A DNA stretch of 37,200 nt from DASZGL01 sp035938875 (GTDB taxonomy: Bacteria; Chloroflexota; Dormibacteria; Aeolococcales; Aeolococcaceae): contig DASZGL010000039.1 in NCBI GenBank assembly GCA_035938875.1, forward strand, positions 1-37,200. Direction: 5' to 3'. Numbering within the stretch: position 1 is the stretch's first letter; every line of letters starts with the position of its first letter. The position numbers and the translations under genes are program-made. Shown here one piece after another: positions 1 to 6,551 of the stretch. The notes beneath the pieces are model-generated. The model saw nothing but the letters and a program-made list of their open reading frames with translations. It had not been told where the DNA came from and searched no databases.

Positions 1-786
1 AGCGTCGGACGGCCGGCTGACCTGGACCTCCTCGGGGTGTGCCGGATCCGCTGCGTTGGCGAGCAGCGCCTGGACATCGGCGACGTGGTTGGGATCGGCG
101 CGCACGTAGAGGCGAGTCGGGTTGCCGTCGAAGGTGCTGCCGAAGAGCTGCTGAGCAATAGGCCAGCCGATGAGCGCGGCACTGTCAAGCGACGGCGACA
201 GGGCCACCGGCTTGAGAATGCCGATGACGGTGAACCAGTGTCCACCGATCCAGACCTGCGTTGTGTTGGCGAGGCTGGAGATGCCCAGCCGCTGCGCGGT
301 CGTCGCGCCGAGCACCACCGTCGGGAAGCGGTCGGTGGCCCTGTCTAGAAAGCGCCCGCTGGCCACCGACGCACGGAGCACGCTGAGCAGGTCATCGCGC
401 GACGCCACGGGGCTGATCCCGCCCGACTCCTCCGATGGGACCTTGTCGCTGCGGTAGACGCTGGCGGAAACAGATGCCGTCGCGCTCACTTGCTGCACGT
501 TGTCCAGCCTACGCACCATGCCCGCGGAGTCGGCGGGAAGCTCGGCGCTCTTGCCGAAAAGCGTCTGTCCGGGCCCCAGCGAGAGCAGGTTGGTGCCCAG
601 GGTGTCGAGCTGCGCTGCGAGATCGGCCTGCGACGACGAGGAGATGCCCAGCACGGCGACCACCGAGGCGATGCCGATCGCCACCCCCAATGCGCTGAGC
701 GCGGCGCGCAGGCGGCGAGTGCGCAGACCGACGCCGCCCACGCGCAGAACGTCGGCGGCGCGCAGACGGCTGCGAACGCCGCGCAT
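1..786 (-). CDS. MacB-like ABC transporter permease (partial, N-terminal 262 residues)
   Basis: This is the N-terminal part of a MacB/FtsX-type permease; the gene runs off the window at base 1. Read on the minus strand from ATG at 786 it starts MRGVRSRLRAADVLRVG. One membrane segment follows (about residues 28-48, ALSALGVAIGIASVVAVLGI), and then the beginning of a large extracytoplasmic MacB-PCD-like domain containing 'LDTLGTNLLSLGPGQ' and 'VVLGATTAQRLGI'. In this family the permease does not form a classical channel; it couples ATP hydrolysis in the cytoplasm to movement of the external domain. The start overlaps the ATPase stop by one base (TGATG), so the two are translationally coupled. 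It is the last visible gene of the lipoprotein-adaptor-ATPase-permease operon. The C-terminal three membrane segments are expected outside the window. The substrate is unknown. Confidence 0.9.
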   Translation of the reverse strand, partial: MRGVRSRLRAADVLRVGGVGLRTRRLRAALSALGVAIGIASVVAVLGISSSSQADLAAQLDTLGTNLLSLGPGQTLFGKSAELPADSAGMVRRLDNVQQVSATASVSASVYRSDKVPSEESGGISPVASRDDLLSVLRASVASGRFLDRATDRFPTVVLGATTAQRLGISSLANTTQVWIGGHWFTVIGILKPVALSPSLDSAALIGWPIAQQLFGSTFDGNPTRLYVRADPNHVADVQALLANAADPAHPEEVQVSRPSDA

Positions 787-1520
787 CACCGCCGCTCGAT
801 GCGATCGGCGACGATGCGCCCGTCGCGGATGTCGACGCGGCGTGGCATGGTCGACGCAACGGCGAGGTCGTGGGTGATGACCACCACGCTGGTGCCGTCA
901 GCGTTGAGCTCGCGGAGCAGCGCGAAGATCGCCGCCCCCGACACCGAGTCGAGGTTGCCGGTCGGTTCGTCTGCGAGCACGATCGCGGGGTTGCCGACGA
1001 CGGCCCGGGCGATGGCCACGCGCTGCTTCTCGCCGCCGCTGAGCTGGGCAGGCCGGTGGGACATGCGGTGCCCGAGCCCGACTCGCTCGAGCGCTTCGAC
1101 TGCGCGGCGGCGGCGCTGCGGCGACGGTGTCCCGGTGTAGAGCAGGCCGTTGGCTACGTTGTCGAGGGCACTCATGCCGTCGAGCAGGAAGAACGACTGG
1201 AAGACGAAACCGATGCGTCGTGCCCGAAGTCCAGCCAGCTCGCGGTCGGACAGCCGTCCCGCGTCCTCGCCGACGACGCGGACGGTGCCGCTGGTGGGCC
1301 GCTCCAGTGTCCCCAGGATGTGCAGCAGTGTCGACTTGCCCGACCCAGACGGTCCCACGATGGCGAGCAGCTCGCCCGCGCCGATGGCGAGGGACACTGA
1401 ACGCAGCGCCTCGACCGGCGGACTCCCCGGGTAGCTCATGCTCACCTCCTCGAGCTGGAGCACACCCGGCATCAGCGCGACGCGCAAATCCGGTTCGACG
1501 AACGCCGCCTCCGCGCTCAC
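786..1520 (-). CDS. MacB/LolD-family ABC transporter ATPase
   Basis: This is the cytoplasmic nucleotide-binding subunit for the adjoining MacB-like permease. From the GTG start the product has 244 residues and carries an intact Walker A (GPSGSGKST), Q-loop (VFQSFFLLDGMSALDN), signature (LSGGEKQRVAIARA), Walker B and D-loop (VLADEPTGNLDS) and switch histidine (VVVITHD). The FQ..(L)LD..SALDNV wording and the short length are typical of the MacB/LolD group. The GTG start at 1520 overlaps the TGA of the adaptor gene (GTGA). An ATG at 1472 (MPGVLQLEEV) is an alternative that fits the usual N-terminus of the family better, but it would lose the overlap. It is expressed with the adaptor upstream and the permease downstream. 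Confidence 0.92.
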   Translation of the reverse strand: MSAEAAFVEPDLRVALMPGVLQLEEVSMSYPGSPPVEALRSVSLAIGAGELLAIVGPSGSGKSTLLHILGTLERPTSGTVRVVGEDAGRLSDRELAGLRARRIGFVFQSFFLLDGMSALDNVANGLLYTGTPSPQRRRRAVEALERVGLGHRMSHRPAQLSGGEKQRVAIARAVVGNPAIVLADEPTGNLDSVSGAAIFALLRELNADGTSVVVITHDLAVASTMPRRVDIRDGRIVADRIERR

Positions 1521-2599
1521 GACGACGGCACCTCGACCGCCTGTCCCTCGCTGAGCCCGTCGCCGGTGACCTCGACCAGGGTCTTGGAAAACAGACCGGT
1601 GGTGACCGGAACGCGGTGACGTGTGCCGTTCTCGATGACGTCGACTGCGTAGCCGCCGTTGGTCAGTGCGGTCAGCGCGGTGATGGGAACCGTGAGCACT
1701 CCCTTGGCGCTCTGCGTGATGATGACCACGTCAACAGGGGCCTGATCGAGGGCGCCGAGCTTCGACTGGTCGTCGATGGTGATGGTCACGTCGATGGTCG
1801 ATGAGCCGCCGCCACCGCCGTTGTTGTTGCTCGGCGCCTTCGCCACCGAGGCGATCGCGCTGACCTTCCCCGTGACGCTTGCGCCGGATGGCAGGTCGAT
1901 GCTCACGGCATCGCCGACCTTGACCAACGCCTGCTTGGCGACGTCGAGCGCCACGGTGACCGCCCGAGTCGTGTCGGTCGCGGCGCTGATCACCATCCCG
2001 GGATTGACAGAGGCACCGACCTCGACCCGGTGTGTCGCCACGCGAATCGGTCCAGGCAGGAAGACGACCGCGCCAAACTGGACGATCCCGGTTTGGTCGA
2101 CGCCGAGGGCCTTCTGCCAGCGCTTCACCGCCGCCGCATCGGCGTCGCTGAAGTGATTGCTCGGCGTGAGGTTGGCGCTGGTCGCGTACCCCAACGCGAT
2201 GAGGTTGTCATCAAGCTGCTTGACATCAGGGCCGTCGCTCACGCCCGCGCCGATCGTCCGCCATGCGGGCTTATCGCCATACATGAGCACGATCGGTGAA
2301 CCGTCGAGCTCGTACAGCGTCTGCCCGCGGGTCACGGTCGTCCCCTCTGCGGCCAGTGCCGTGAGCGTTCCATGCGCCTGAGAGCTGATGTCGTGGCTGC
2401 CGGTGTAGCCGAGCGTTCCGTTGACCGACTCGGTGGTGGTCAGGTCGGTGCGCGTGACCGTCGCGGTCGCCGCCGGCGCCTGCGGTGTCGACGCCGCGGC
2501 CGCGCCGTTGCCGCGCTGCGTGGCGACGTACGCGCCCGTCCCCCCGCCGGCCACGAGCACGACGGCGACCGTGGCGGCGATGATGCTGCGCTTGCTCAT
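1517..2599 (-). CDS. HlyD/MacA-like efflux adaptor with an inserted peptidoglycan-binding domain
   Basis: This is a membrane-anchored extracytoplasmic adaptor of 360 residues. There is an N-terminal signal anchor (about residues 5-26, IIAATVAVVLVAGGGTGAYV). A lipoyl-type half follows (about 65-110, with GTLTALAAEGTTVTRGQTLY), then a PG_binding_1-like segment at about 120-180 (DVKQLDDNLIALGY ... DADAAAVKRWQKALGV). Next come the second lipoyl half (RVEVGASVNPGMVI, 191-204) and beta-barrel/membrane-proximal strands ending VTGDGLSEGQAVEVPSS. The peptidoglycan-binding unit sits where Gram-negative adaptors carry the alpha-hairpin that meets TolC, which suits a cell wall with no outer membrane. The open frame extends to 2908, but ATG 2599 is chosen because the membrane anchor follows at once and it lies only 5 bases after the lipoprotein stop. 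A Gly/Asn-rich loop lies at 258-268. It should pair with the MacB-like permease. Confidence 0.9.
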   Translation of the reverse strand: MSKRSIIAATVAVVLVAGGGTGAYVATQRGNGAAAASTPQAPAATATVTRTDLTTTESVNGTLGYTGSHDISSQAHGTLTALAAEGTTVTRGQTLYELDGSPIVLMYGDKPAWRTIGAGVSDGPDVKQLDDNLIALGYATSANLTPSNHFSDADAAAVKRWQKALGVDQTGIVQFGAVVFLPGPIRVATHRVEVGASVNPGMVISAATDTTRAVTVALDVAKQALVKVGDAVSIDLPSGASVTGKVSAIASVAKAPSNNNGGGGGSSTIDVTITIDDQSKLGALDQAPVDVVIITQSAKGVLTVPITALTALTNGGYAVDVIENGTRHRVPVTTGLFSKTLVEVTGDGLSEGQAVEVPSS

Positions 2600-2604
2600 C
2601 GGCG

Positions 2605-3213
2605 TCAGCCGCCCGAGATCGAGTTGGACGGGCCGCTCCCATGCCCCTTGCCGACGCTCGTCGAGAGGCCGGGACCGCCAGGGATGCTCAGGTACTTCTG
2701 GCAGGCCTGCTGCGCCTGCTGGAACTTGGGATCGTCCGGGTTGACGCCGGTGGGACCCTCGAGCTTGATGCCACCCCCGCTTGTCTGCGGATCGGGGACG
2801 TTGATGCCGTGGTCGCGCATGCACTGGGCGAACTTCAGCGCGTTCTGCTGTGCCTGGGCCTGCTGTTCGGGTGAGAGCGTTCCCCCGTTGGGCAGGTACT
2901 TCTTGCACGCCTCCTGCGCAGCCTGGAACTTGGGATTGTCAGGACTGAATTGATTCGGCCCCGACCCCGATTGGATGCGCACCCCAAAGCCCCCATTGCC
3001 GTTGCTCTGCGGATCGGGGATGTTGATGCCGTGGTCGCGCATGCACTGCGAGAACTGCAAGGCATCAGCGCTCTTGTTGGAGCTCGTCGACGACGATCCC
3101 CCGTTGGCGGCGGCGCCGCTGCCGCACCCGGTGAGAAGCGCGGCTGCCGCCAGGGCGCCGATCCCCACGGCGAAGCGCATCGCTCGGGCTTGACGCATGG
3201 TCGAGACGTGCAT
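2605..3213 (-). CDS. Lipoprotein with two duplicated QCMRDHG...PDPQ cysteine domains
   Basis: This is a predicted secreted lipoprotein of 202 residues. The signal peptide ends in a lipobox at LLTGC (Cys30), followed by a Ser/Asn-rich linker. Two tandem copies of one domain follow. Copy 1 begins ALQFSQCMRDHGINIPDPQ (Cys57) and ends with QEACKKYL (Cys103). Copy 2 begins ALKFAQCMRDHGINVPDPQ (Cys131) and ends with QQACQKYL (Cys171). Each copy therefore has two cysteines that could form an internal disulfide. The C-terminal tail is Gly/Ser-rich. ATG 3213 is chosen over upstream in-frame codons because AGGGAG lies 7 bases before it. I recognise the CMRDHG...PDP pattern from actinobacterial lipoproteins but know no assigned function. 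Its position just before the peptidoglycan-binding adaptor suggests an accessory or substrate-binding role for that exporter (inference). Confidence 0.88.
   Translation of the reverse strand: MHVSTMRQARAMRFAVGIGALAAAALLTGCGSGAAANGGSSSTSSNKSADALQFSQCMRDHGINIPDPQSNGNGGFGVRIQSGSGPNQFSPDNPKFQAAQEACKKYLPNGGTLSPEQQAQAQQNALKFAQCMRDHGINVPDPQTSGGGIKLEGPTGVNPDDPKFQQAQQACQKYLSIPGGPGLSTSVGKGHGSGPSNSISGG
2785..2826. repeat. 42-nt direct repeat, copy 1 (inside the duplicated lipoprotein)
   Basis: This copy matches 3007-3048 with a single mismatch (C versus T at the 15th base). The copies are 222 bases, 74 codons, apart and in frame. They encode the CMRDHGIN(I/V)PDPQ motif in each domain of the lipoprotein. 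Near identity at DNA level, higher than that of the flanking parts of the two domains, suggests either recent duplication or gene conversion between the copies. Confidence 0.85.
3007..3048. repeat. 42-nt direct repeat, copy 2
   Basis: Partner of the repeat at 2785-2826 with one mismatch. It encodes the N-terminal copy of the QCMRDHG...PDPQ motif. Confidence 0.85.
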
Positions 3214-3291
3214 GGCGGTGCTCCCTGGTGAGCTGAGGTGGTGTGGCCGGCAATCACTCCGCCGGCCACTGCGCCATGACACGCCCCCAGT

Positions 3292-3307
3292 CTGAGAATC
3301 AGCTAAG
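3292..3307 (-). promoter_or_regulatory. Candidate response-regulator box upstream of the lipoprotein/MacAB operon
   Basis: The plus-strand text is CTGAGAATCAGCTAAG. It contains the imperfect 11-mer CTRAGAATCAG also found at 5507-5517 ahead of the response regulator gene. CTGAG and CTAAG start 11 bases apart on the same strand, the usual one-helical-turn spacing of OmpR/PhoB-type half-sites. It lies between the kinase stop (3325) and the lipoprotein start (3213), about 80 bases from the latter. Binding by the adjacent regulator is inference. Confidence 0.45.
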
Positions 3308-3324
3308 CGTCAGAGATGAATCGC

Positions 3325-4803
3325 TTATGACGTGGTCCGCAGCCGCAGGCGGAAAAGCGCACCGCCGCCGGCGGCCGACTCCACGCTGACGTCGCCACCG
3401 TGGCTGCGCGCCACCTGGCGGACGATCGACAACCCCAGGCCGGACCCCGGTTTCTGCCGTGCCTCGGGTGCCCGCCAGAAACGGTCAAAGATGTGCGAAA
3501 CATGATCGGTCGCAACGCCGGGGCCGTGGTCGCGGACCGTCACCTCTGCGCCCTGGACACCGACTGCGATCTCGCCGCCGGCGGGGCTCCACTTGGCGGC
3601 GTTGTCGAGCAGGTTGGCAACGGCGCGCTCCAGGCGGCCGGGATCGCCCTCGACGACCGAAGCCTGCGCGTCGACGGCAAAGTGGACGTCGGGGAACTGC
3701 GCTCGGGCGACGTCCACGGCGCCGGCAACCAGCTCGTCGAGCTGCACGTCGACGTGAACGATGCTGCTCGGCGCGTCGCCGCGGGCGAGATCGATGAGAT
3801 CTGCGACCAACCGGCTGAGGCGTTCCAGCTGACCCTGGACATCCCCGAGCAGCCGGTCGCGCTCCTGCGGGTCCAGCCCCGGCGCACGGGCCAGCACCTC
3901 GATGTTGGTCCGCAGGCTGCTCAACGGCGTGCGCAGCTCGTGCGAGGCGTCGGCGACCAGCTGGCGCTGTGTCGCCTGCGACTCATCGAGGGCCTCGAGC
4001 ATGCGGTTGAAGCTGTGCGCCAGCCGGCCGAGCTCGCCGTCGCCGGGCTCGGTGATGCGCTGACGAAGGTCCTGCGTTCCGGCGACGTACTCGGTGGTGC
4101 CGATGAGCCGGTCGACAGGCCGCAGCGTGGTCCGCGCCACCAGTCGGCCGAGGAACGCGGCCAGCGCCACGCCGATGATGCACACGCCGACGAGGATCCA
4201 GCGCAGCCGGCTGAGCACGGCGTCGACCTCGTCCAGCGGCCTCGCCACCTGGAGAGCCTGTCCCGGTCCAACCGCGGCGGTGGCGATGCGCACCGGCGTG
4301 CCGTTGATCGTTGCGTCTTCGAAGAGGATGTTCGGTGCGCCGGCGGCGGCGGCGCGGTCGGCTTCGGTCACCGGCAGGCTGACACGCTCCCCGGGAGCCA
4401 GGATCACCACCCCCTGGGCGGTGACGAACTGCGTGAAGCCACCCGCGCCACCGAGCGCGGGAGGGGGAATGGCGCGAAAATTGGCGGCGTCTGCCGGGCT
4501 GATACCGCAGATCGAGCCGCTGCTCTGCGGCGACGGCGTCGGCTGCGCTGTCGGGACCGTCTGGGCGATGCCGAGCTGACAGCTGGTATCGCCAGGTACC
4601 TTCTGCAGCGCAGTCGCGCATGACGTGCCAGCCGGACAGTTGACGACGAACGTCTTGACGCTGGTCACCCGATCGCGCAGTGCGGCATCGACCTCACCGA
4701 GCATCTGCCCCCGCACCAGGAAGTACAGCGCCACCGACGCGGCCACGACGCTGACCGCTACCGCAGCGGCAACCAGCGCGCTGAGGCGGGTGCGAAAGCT
4801 CAT
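3325..4803 (-). CDS. HAMP-containing sensor histidine kinase (MprB-like)
   Basis: This is a membrane sensor kinase of 492 residues, the partner of the overlapping response regulator. TM1 is at about 8-30. An extracytoplasmic domain spans about 31-200 and contains four cysteines (56, 62, 75, 99). TM2 is at about 203-220, followed by HAMP (221-273, with RTTLRPVDRLI). The HisKA phosphoacceptor is His288 in DASHELRTPLSSL, the N-box is NLLDNAAKWS (397-406), G1 is DHGPGV, the F-box is IFDRFWRA and G2 is GSGLGLSIV (453-461). All catalytic boxes are intact. ATG 4803 overlaps the regulator's TGA (ATGA), so the pair is translationally coupled. The HAMP/HK layout and the coupled OmpR-type partner resemble mycobacterial MprAB, an envelope-stress system, but orthology is not shown. 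The external cysteines may sense redox state or simply stabilise the fold. Confidence 0.93.
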   Translation of the reverse strand: MSFRTRLSALVAAAVAVSVVAASVALYFLVRGQMLGEVDAALRDRVTSVKTFVVNCPAGTSCATALQKVPGDTSCQLGIAQTVPTAQPTPSPQSSGSICGISPADAANFRAIPPPALGGAGGFTQFVTAQGVVILAPGERVSLPVTEADRAAAAGAPNILFEDATINGTPVRIATAAVGPGQALQVARPLDEVDAVLSRLRWILVGVCIIGVALAAFLGRLVARTTLRPVDRLIGTTEYVAGTQDLRQRITEPGDGELGRLAHSFNRMLEALDESQATQRQLVADASHELRTPLSSLRTNIEVLARAPGLDPQERDRLLGDVQGQLERLSRLVADLIDLARGDAPSSIVHVDVQLDELVAGAVDVARAQFPDVHFAVDAQASVVEGDPGRLERAVANLLDNAAKWSPAGGEIAVGVQGAEVTVRDHGPGVATDHVSHIFDRFWRAPEARQKPGSGLGLSIVRQVARSHGGDVSVESAAGGGALFRLRLRTTS

Positions 4804-5480
4804 GGCGTGCGCAGCACGTAGCCGAAGCCGCGAACCGTGTGGATGACACGCGGCTCGCCGCCGGCCTCGAGCTTGCGACGCAGGTAGCCGATGTACACGT
4901 CGAGCGAGTTCGAAGACTCGCCGAAGTCGTAGCCCCAGACGCGGGTGAAGATAGTCGATCGAGTGAGAACGCGCCGCGGGTTGCGCATGAACAGCTCGAG
5001 CAGCTGGTACTCGGTCCTGGTGAGGTCGAGGAGGCGAGTTCCCCTTCGCACTTCGACCAGCGAGGGGTCCATGATCACGTCGCTGAATCGCAACGGTTCG
5101 CCGGCGTCGCCGGGTTCCGCCCGGCGGATGAGTGCGCGCACCCGCGCCAGCAGCTCGTCGAGGGCGAATGGTTTGACCAGGTAGTCGTCAGCACCGGCAT
5201 CGAGCCCGGCGACGCGGTCGCCGACGGCGTCGCGCGCGGTGAGCAGCAGGATCGGTGTGCGCTGACCCTTGTCGCGCAGCCGCCGGCACACCGACAGGCC
5301 GTCGAGCCTCGGCAGACCGATGTCGAGCACGATCGCGTCGCGATCGATGGCCTCGAGCGCCGACAATGCGCTGAAGCCATCGCCGACGGCGGCGACGGTG
5401 TACCCCTCGAGGCGAAGCGCCCGGTCGACCGCGTCGCGGATCGCCGGGTCGTCGTCGACGACCAGCACCGAGTGCGGCAT
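4800..5480 (-). CDS. OmpR/PhoB-family response regulator (MprA-like)
   Basis: This is a two-domain transcriptional regulator of 226 residues. The receiver domain (1-118) has the acidic pocket (VVDDD), phosphoacceptor Asp53 in VLDIGLPRLDG, Thr81 and Lys103 (LVKPF). The winged-helix domain (about 127-226) contains LDLTRTEYQLLELFMRNP, VWGYDFGESSNSLDVYI and HTVRGFGYVLR, the standard OmpR_C pattern. The ATG at 5480 is the first codon before a canonical receiver N-terminus. It is transcribed toward the coupled kinase and diverges from the gene at 5578. A symmetric CACCT-N7-AGGTG element with the CTAAGAATCAG core lies 24-40 bases upstream, so autoregulation is likely. A related box precedes the downstream lipoprotein/MacAB operon, so that operon is the best candidate target. 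Confidence 0.95.
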   Translation of the reverse strand: MPHSVLVVDDDPAIRDAVDRALRLEGYTVAAVGDGFSALSALEAIDRDAIVLDIGLPRLDGLSVCRRLRDKGQRTPILLLTARDAVGDRVAGLDAGADDYLVKPFALDELLARVRALIRRAEPGDAGEPLRFSDVIMDPSLVEVRRGTRLLDLTRTEYQLLELFMRNPRRVLTRSTIFTRVWGYDFGESSNSLDVYIGYLRRKLEAGGEPRVIHTVRGFGYVLRTP

Positions 5481-5503
5481 GACGACCGGGATTGTGGGTG
5501 GCC

Positions 5504-5520
5504 CACCTAAGAATCAGGTG
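5504..5520 (-). promoter_or_regulatory. Candidate autoregulatory operator of the response regulator
   Basis: CACCTAAGAATCAGGTG has 5-bp inverted arms (CACCT/AGGTG) around a 7-base centre. It contains CTAAGAATCAG, matching the box at 3292-3302 at 10 of 11 positions. It lies in the 97-bp divergent gap between the regulator (5480, minus) and the Dabb-like gene (5578, plus), so it could influence either. On the minus strand a weak -10-like CACAAT follows about 10 bases downstream. Confidence 0.45.
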
Positions 5521-5577
5521 AAATCGTCGAGGAGCGCCTCCAAAGGACAGGTTGGGGCGCCGGGTAAGGTTGGCGCC

Positions 5578-5892
5578 GTGCTCCATGTGCTCGACGTCGC
5601 CGAGGTCGCGGCCGGGTCACTCGACGAGTACGTGAGACTGCTCGTCACCGAGGTGCTGCCGGACACCGCACGCCGCGGCCTGGAGGTTGCGGGCTGCTGG
5701 ACGTCGGCACGCGAGGACGGTGGGGCGGACGTCATCGTCCTGCTCGCGGCGACGAACTGGGAGGCGTGGGCAGCCGCGCGCTCGCTGGCCAGCCGCGACC
5801 CGGCGGTGGGCGAACGAGCCCGGCGGCTCCGTGCCATGGCAAAGTCGGCGACGCGTCGTTTCCTGGTACCGGTCGAGGCAGTCACAGAGTGA
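5578..5892 (+). CDS. Small dimeric alpha/beta-barrel (Dabb/NIPSNAP-like) protein
   Basis: This is a predicted cytoplasmic protein of 104 residues beginning VLHVLDVAEVAAGSLDEY. The pattern of strand, helix with E-Y...LP, G...GCW, V-I-V-L-L-A strand, WEAW helix, and R..... FLVP strand resembles the ferredoxin-like dimeric alpha/beta barrel folds (Dabb, NIPSNAP, antibiotic monooxygenase). I cannot assign the exact family. GTG 5578 is chosen because GGTAAGG lies 8-9 bases before it and the fold begins there; the open frame further upstream would run through the promoter gap. Its TGA overlaps the GTG of the next gene (GTGA), and the same happens at the following junction, so the three genes form one translational unit ending in an LLM oxidoreductase. 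The role is unknown; a small-molecule binding or turnover role beside the flavoenzyme is plausible. Confidence 0.75.
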   Translation: MLHVLDVAEVAAGSLDEYVRLLVTEVLPDTARRGLEVAGCWTSAREDGGADVIVLLAATNWEAWAAARSLASRDPAVGERARRLRAMAKSATRRFLVPVEAVTE

Positions 5893-6551
5893 CGCTGCGA
5901 CGCATCGAGCTTCTCCGGGTTGCCGATGGTGCCCCGGCCGGCGCTGTCGGCGGACTCGAGAACGCCCTGCGCAACGCCGCCGATCACTGCCCAATTCGCC
6001 GAGTGCGGCTGGCGCGCAGCGTAACCCTGCGGCATGGCTGGACGCACGTGTGGGAGCAGGAATACGCGGATACGGCGGCCCTCGACGCCTACATGCGCGA
6101 TTCGTACCACTGGTCGGTCATCGACCCGTTCTTCGACGCCACCAGCCCGACGGCGATCGTCGAACGGGTCAACGTCGTGACCTACGACGACTCCGACGCG
6201 GCGGGACCCACCGGCTGGCCCGAGGACGGACTGCGCCGCCTGCTCATCATCCGAATCGCCGATGGCGCCGATCCTGATGCCATCATCGCTTTGCGCGACG
6301 CCATCGTCGCCGGCGGGACCGAGCTGCCGCTCCGGGGATGGCGGCTGGCGACGGCGATGCCGCATCCCACCCATCGATGGTCGCTGGTCTGGGAACAGCT
6401 CTTCGACAACGATGACGCCTTGAGCGAGTACATGCGTCATCCGTTCCACTGGACCCGCATCGATCCCTTCTTCGATCCTGAGCATCCTGCGGTCATCGTT
6501 TCGGCCGTGACCATGGCCTACTATCGGATTGCGGCGACGGACGCTGCGTGA
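5889..6551 (+). CDS. Tandem Dabb-domain (stress-responsive A/B barrel) protein
   Basis: The product has 220 residues with two homologous halves. Half 1 has WTHVWEQEYADTAALDAYM followed by HW..IDPFFD. Half 2 has WSLVWEQLFDNDDALSEYM followed by HW..IDPFFD. The strand-(D/E)-A-L-..YM-.HP.HW pattern resembles the Dabb family, which normally dimerises to form the barrel; here two copies in one chain may form an intramolecular barrel. The GTG start overlaps the preceding TGA, and its own TGA overlaps the GTG of the LLM gene. The duplicated W-x-x-V-W-E-Q and I-D-P-F-F-D residues are unusually well kept and may line a shared ligand pocket (inference). The reaction is unknown. No signal peptide is present. 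Confidence 0.8.
   Translation: MTLRRIELLRVADGAPAGAVGGLENALRNAADHCPIRRVRLARSVTLRHGWTHVWEQEYADTAALDAYMRDSYHWSVIDPFFDATSPTAIVERVNVVTYDDSDAAGPTGWPEDGLRRLLIIRIADGADPDAIIALRDAIVAGGTELPLRGWRLATAMPHPTHRWSLVWEQLFDNDDALSEYMRHPFHWTRIDPFFDPEHPAVIVSAVTMAYYRIAATDAA

Noticed and set aside
3400..4623. 407-codon open frame on the plus strand opposite the first histidine kinase
   Set aside because: It lies wholly antisense to a gene with complete kinase motifs; its translation is compositionally biased and shows no domain. High-GC DNA leaves long antisense frames open.
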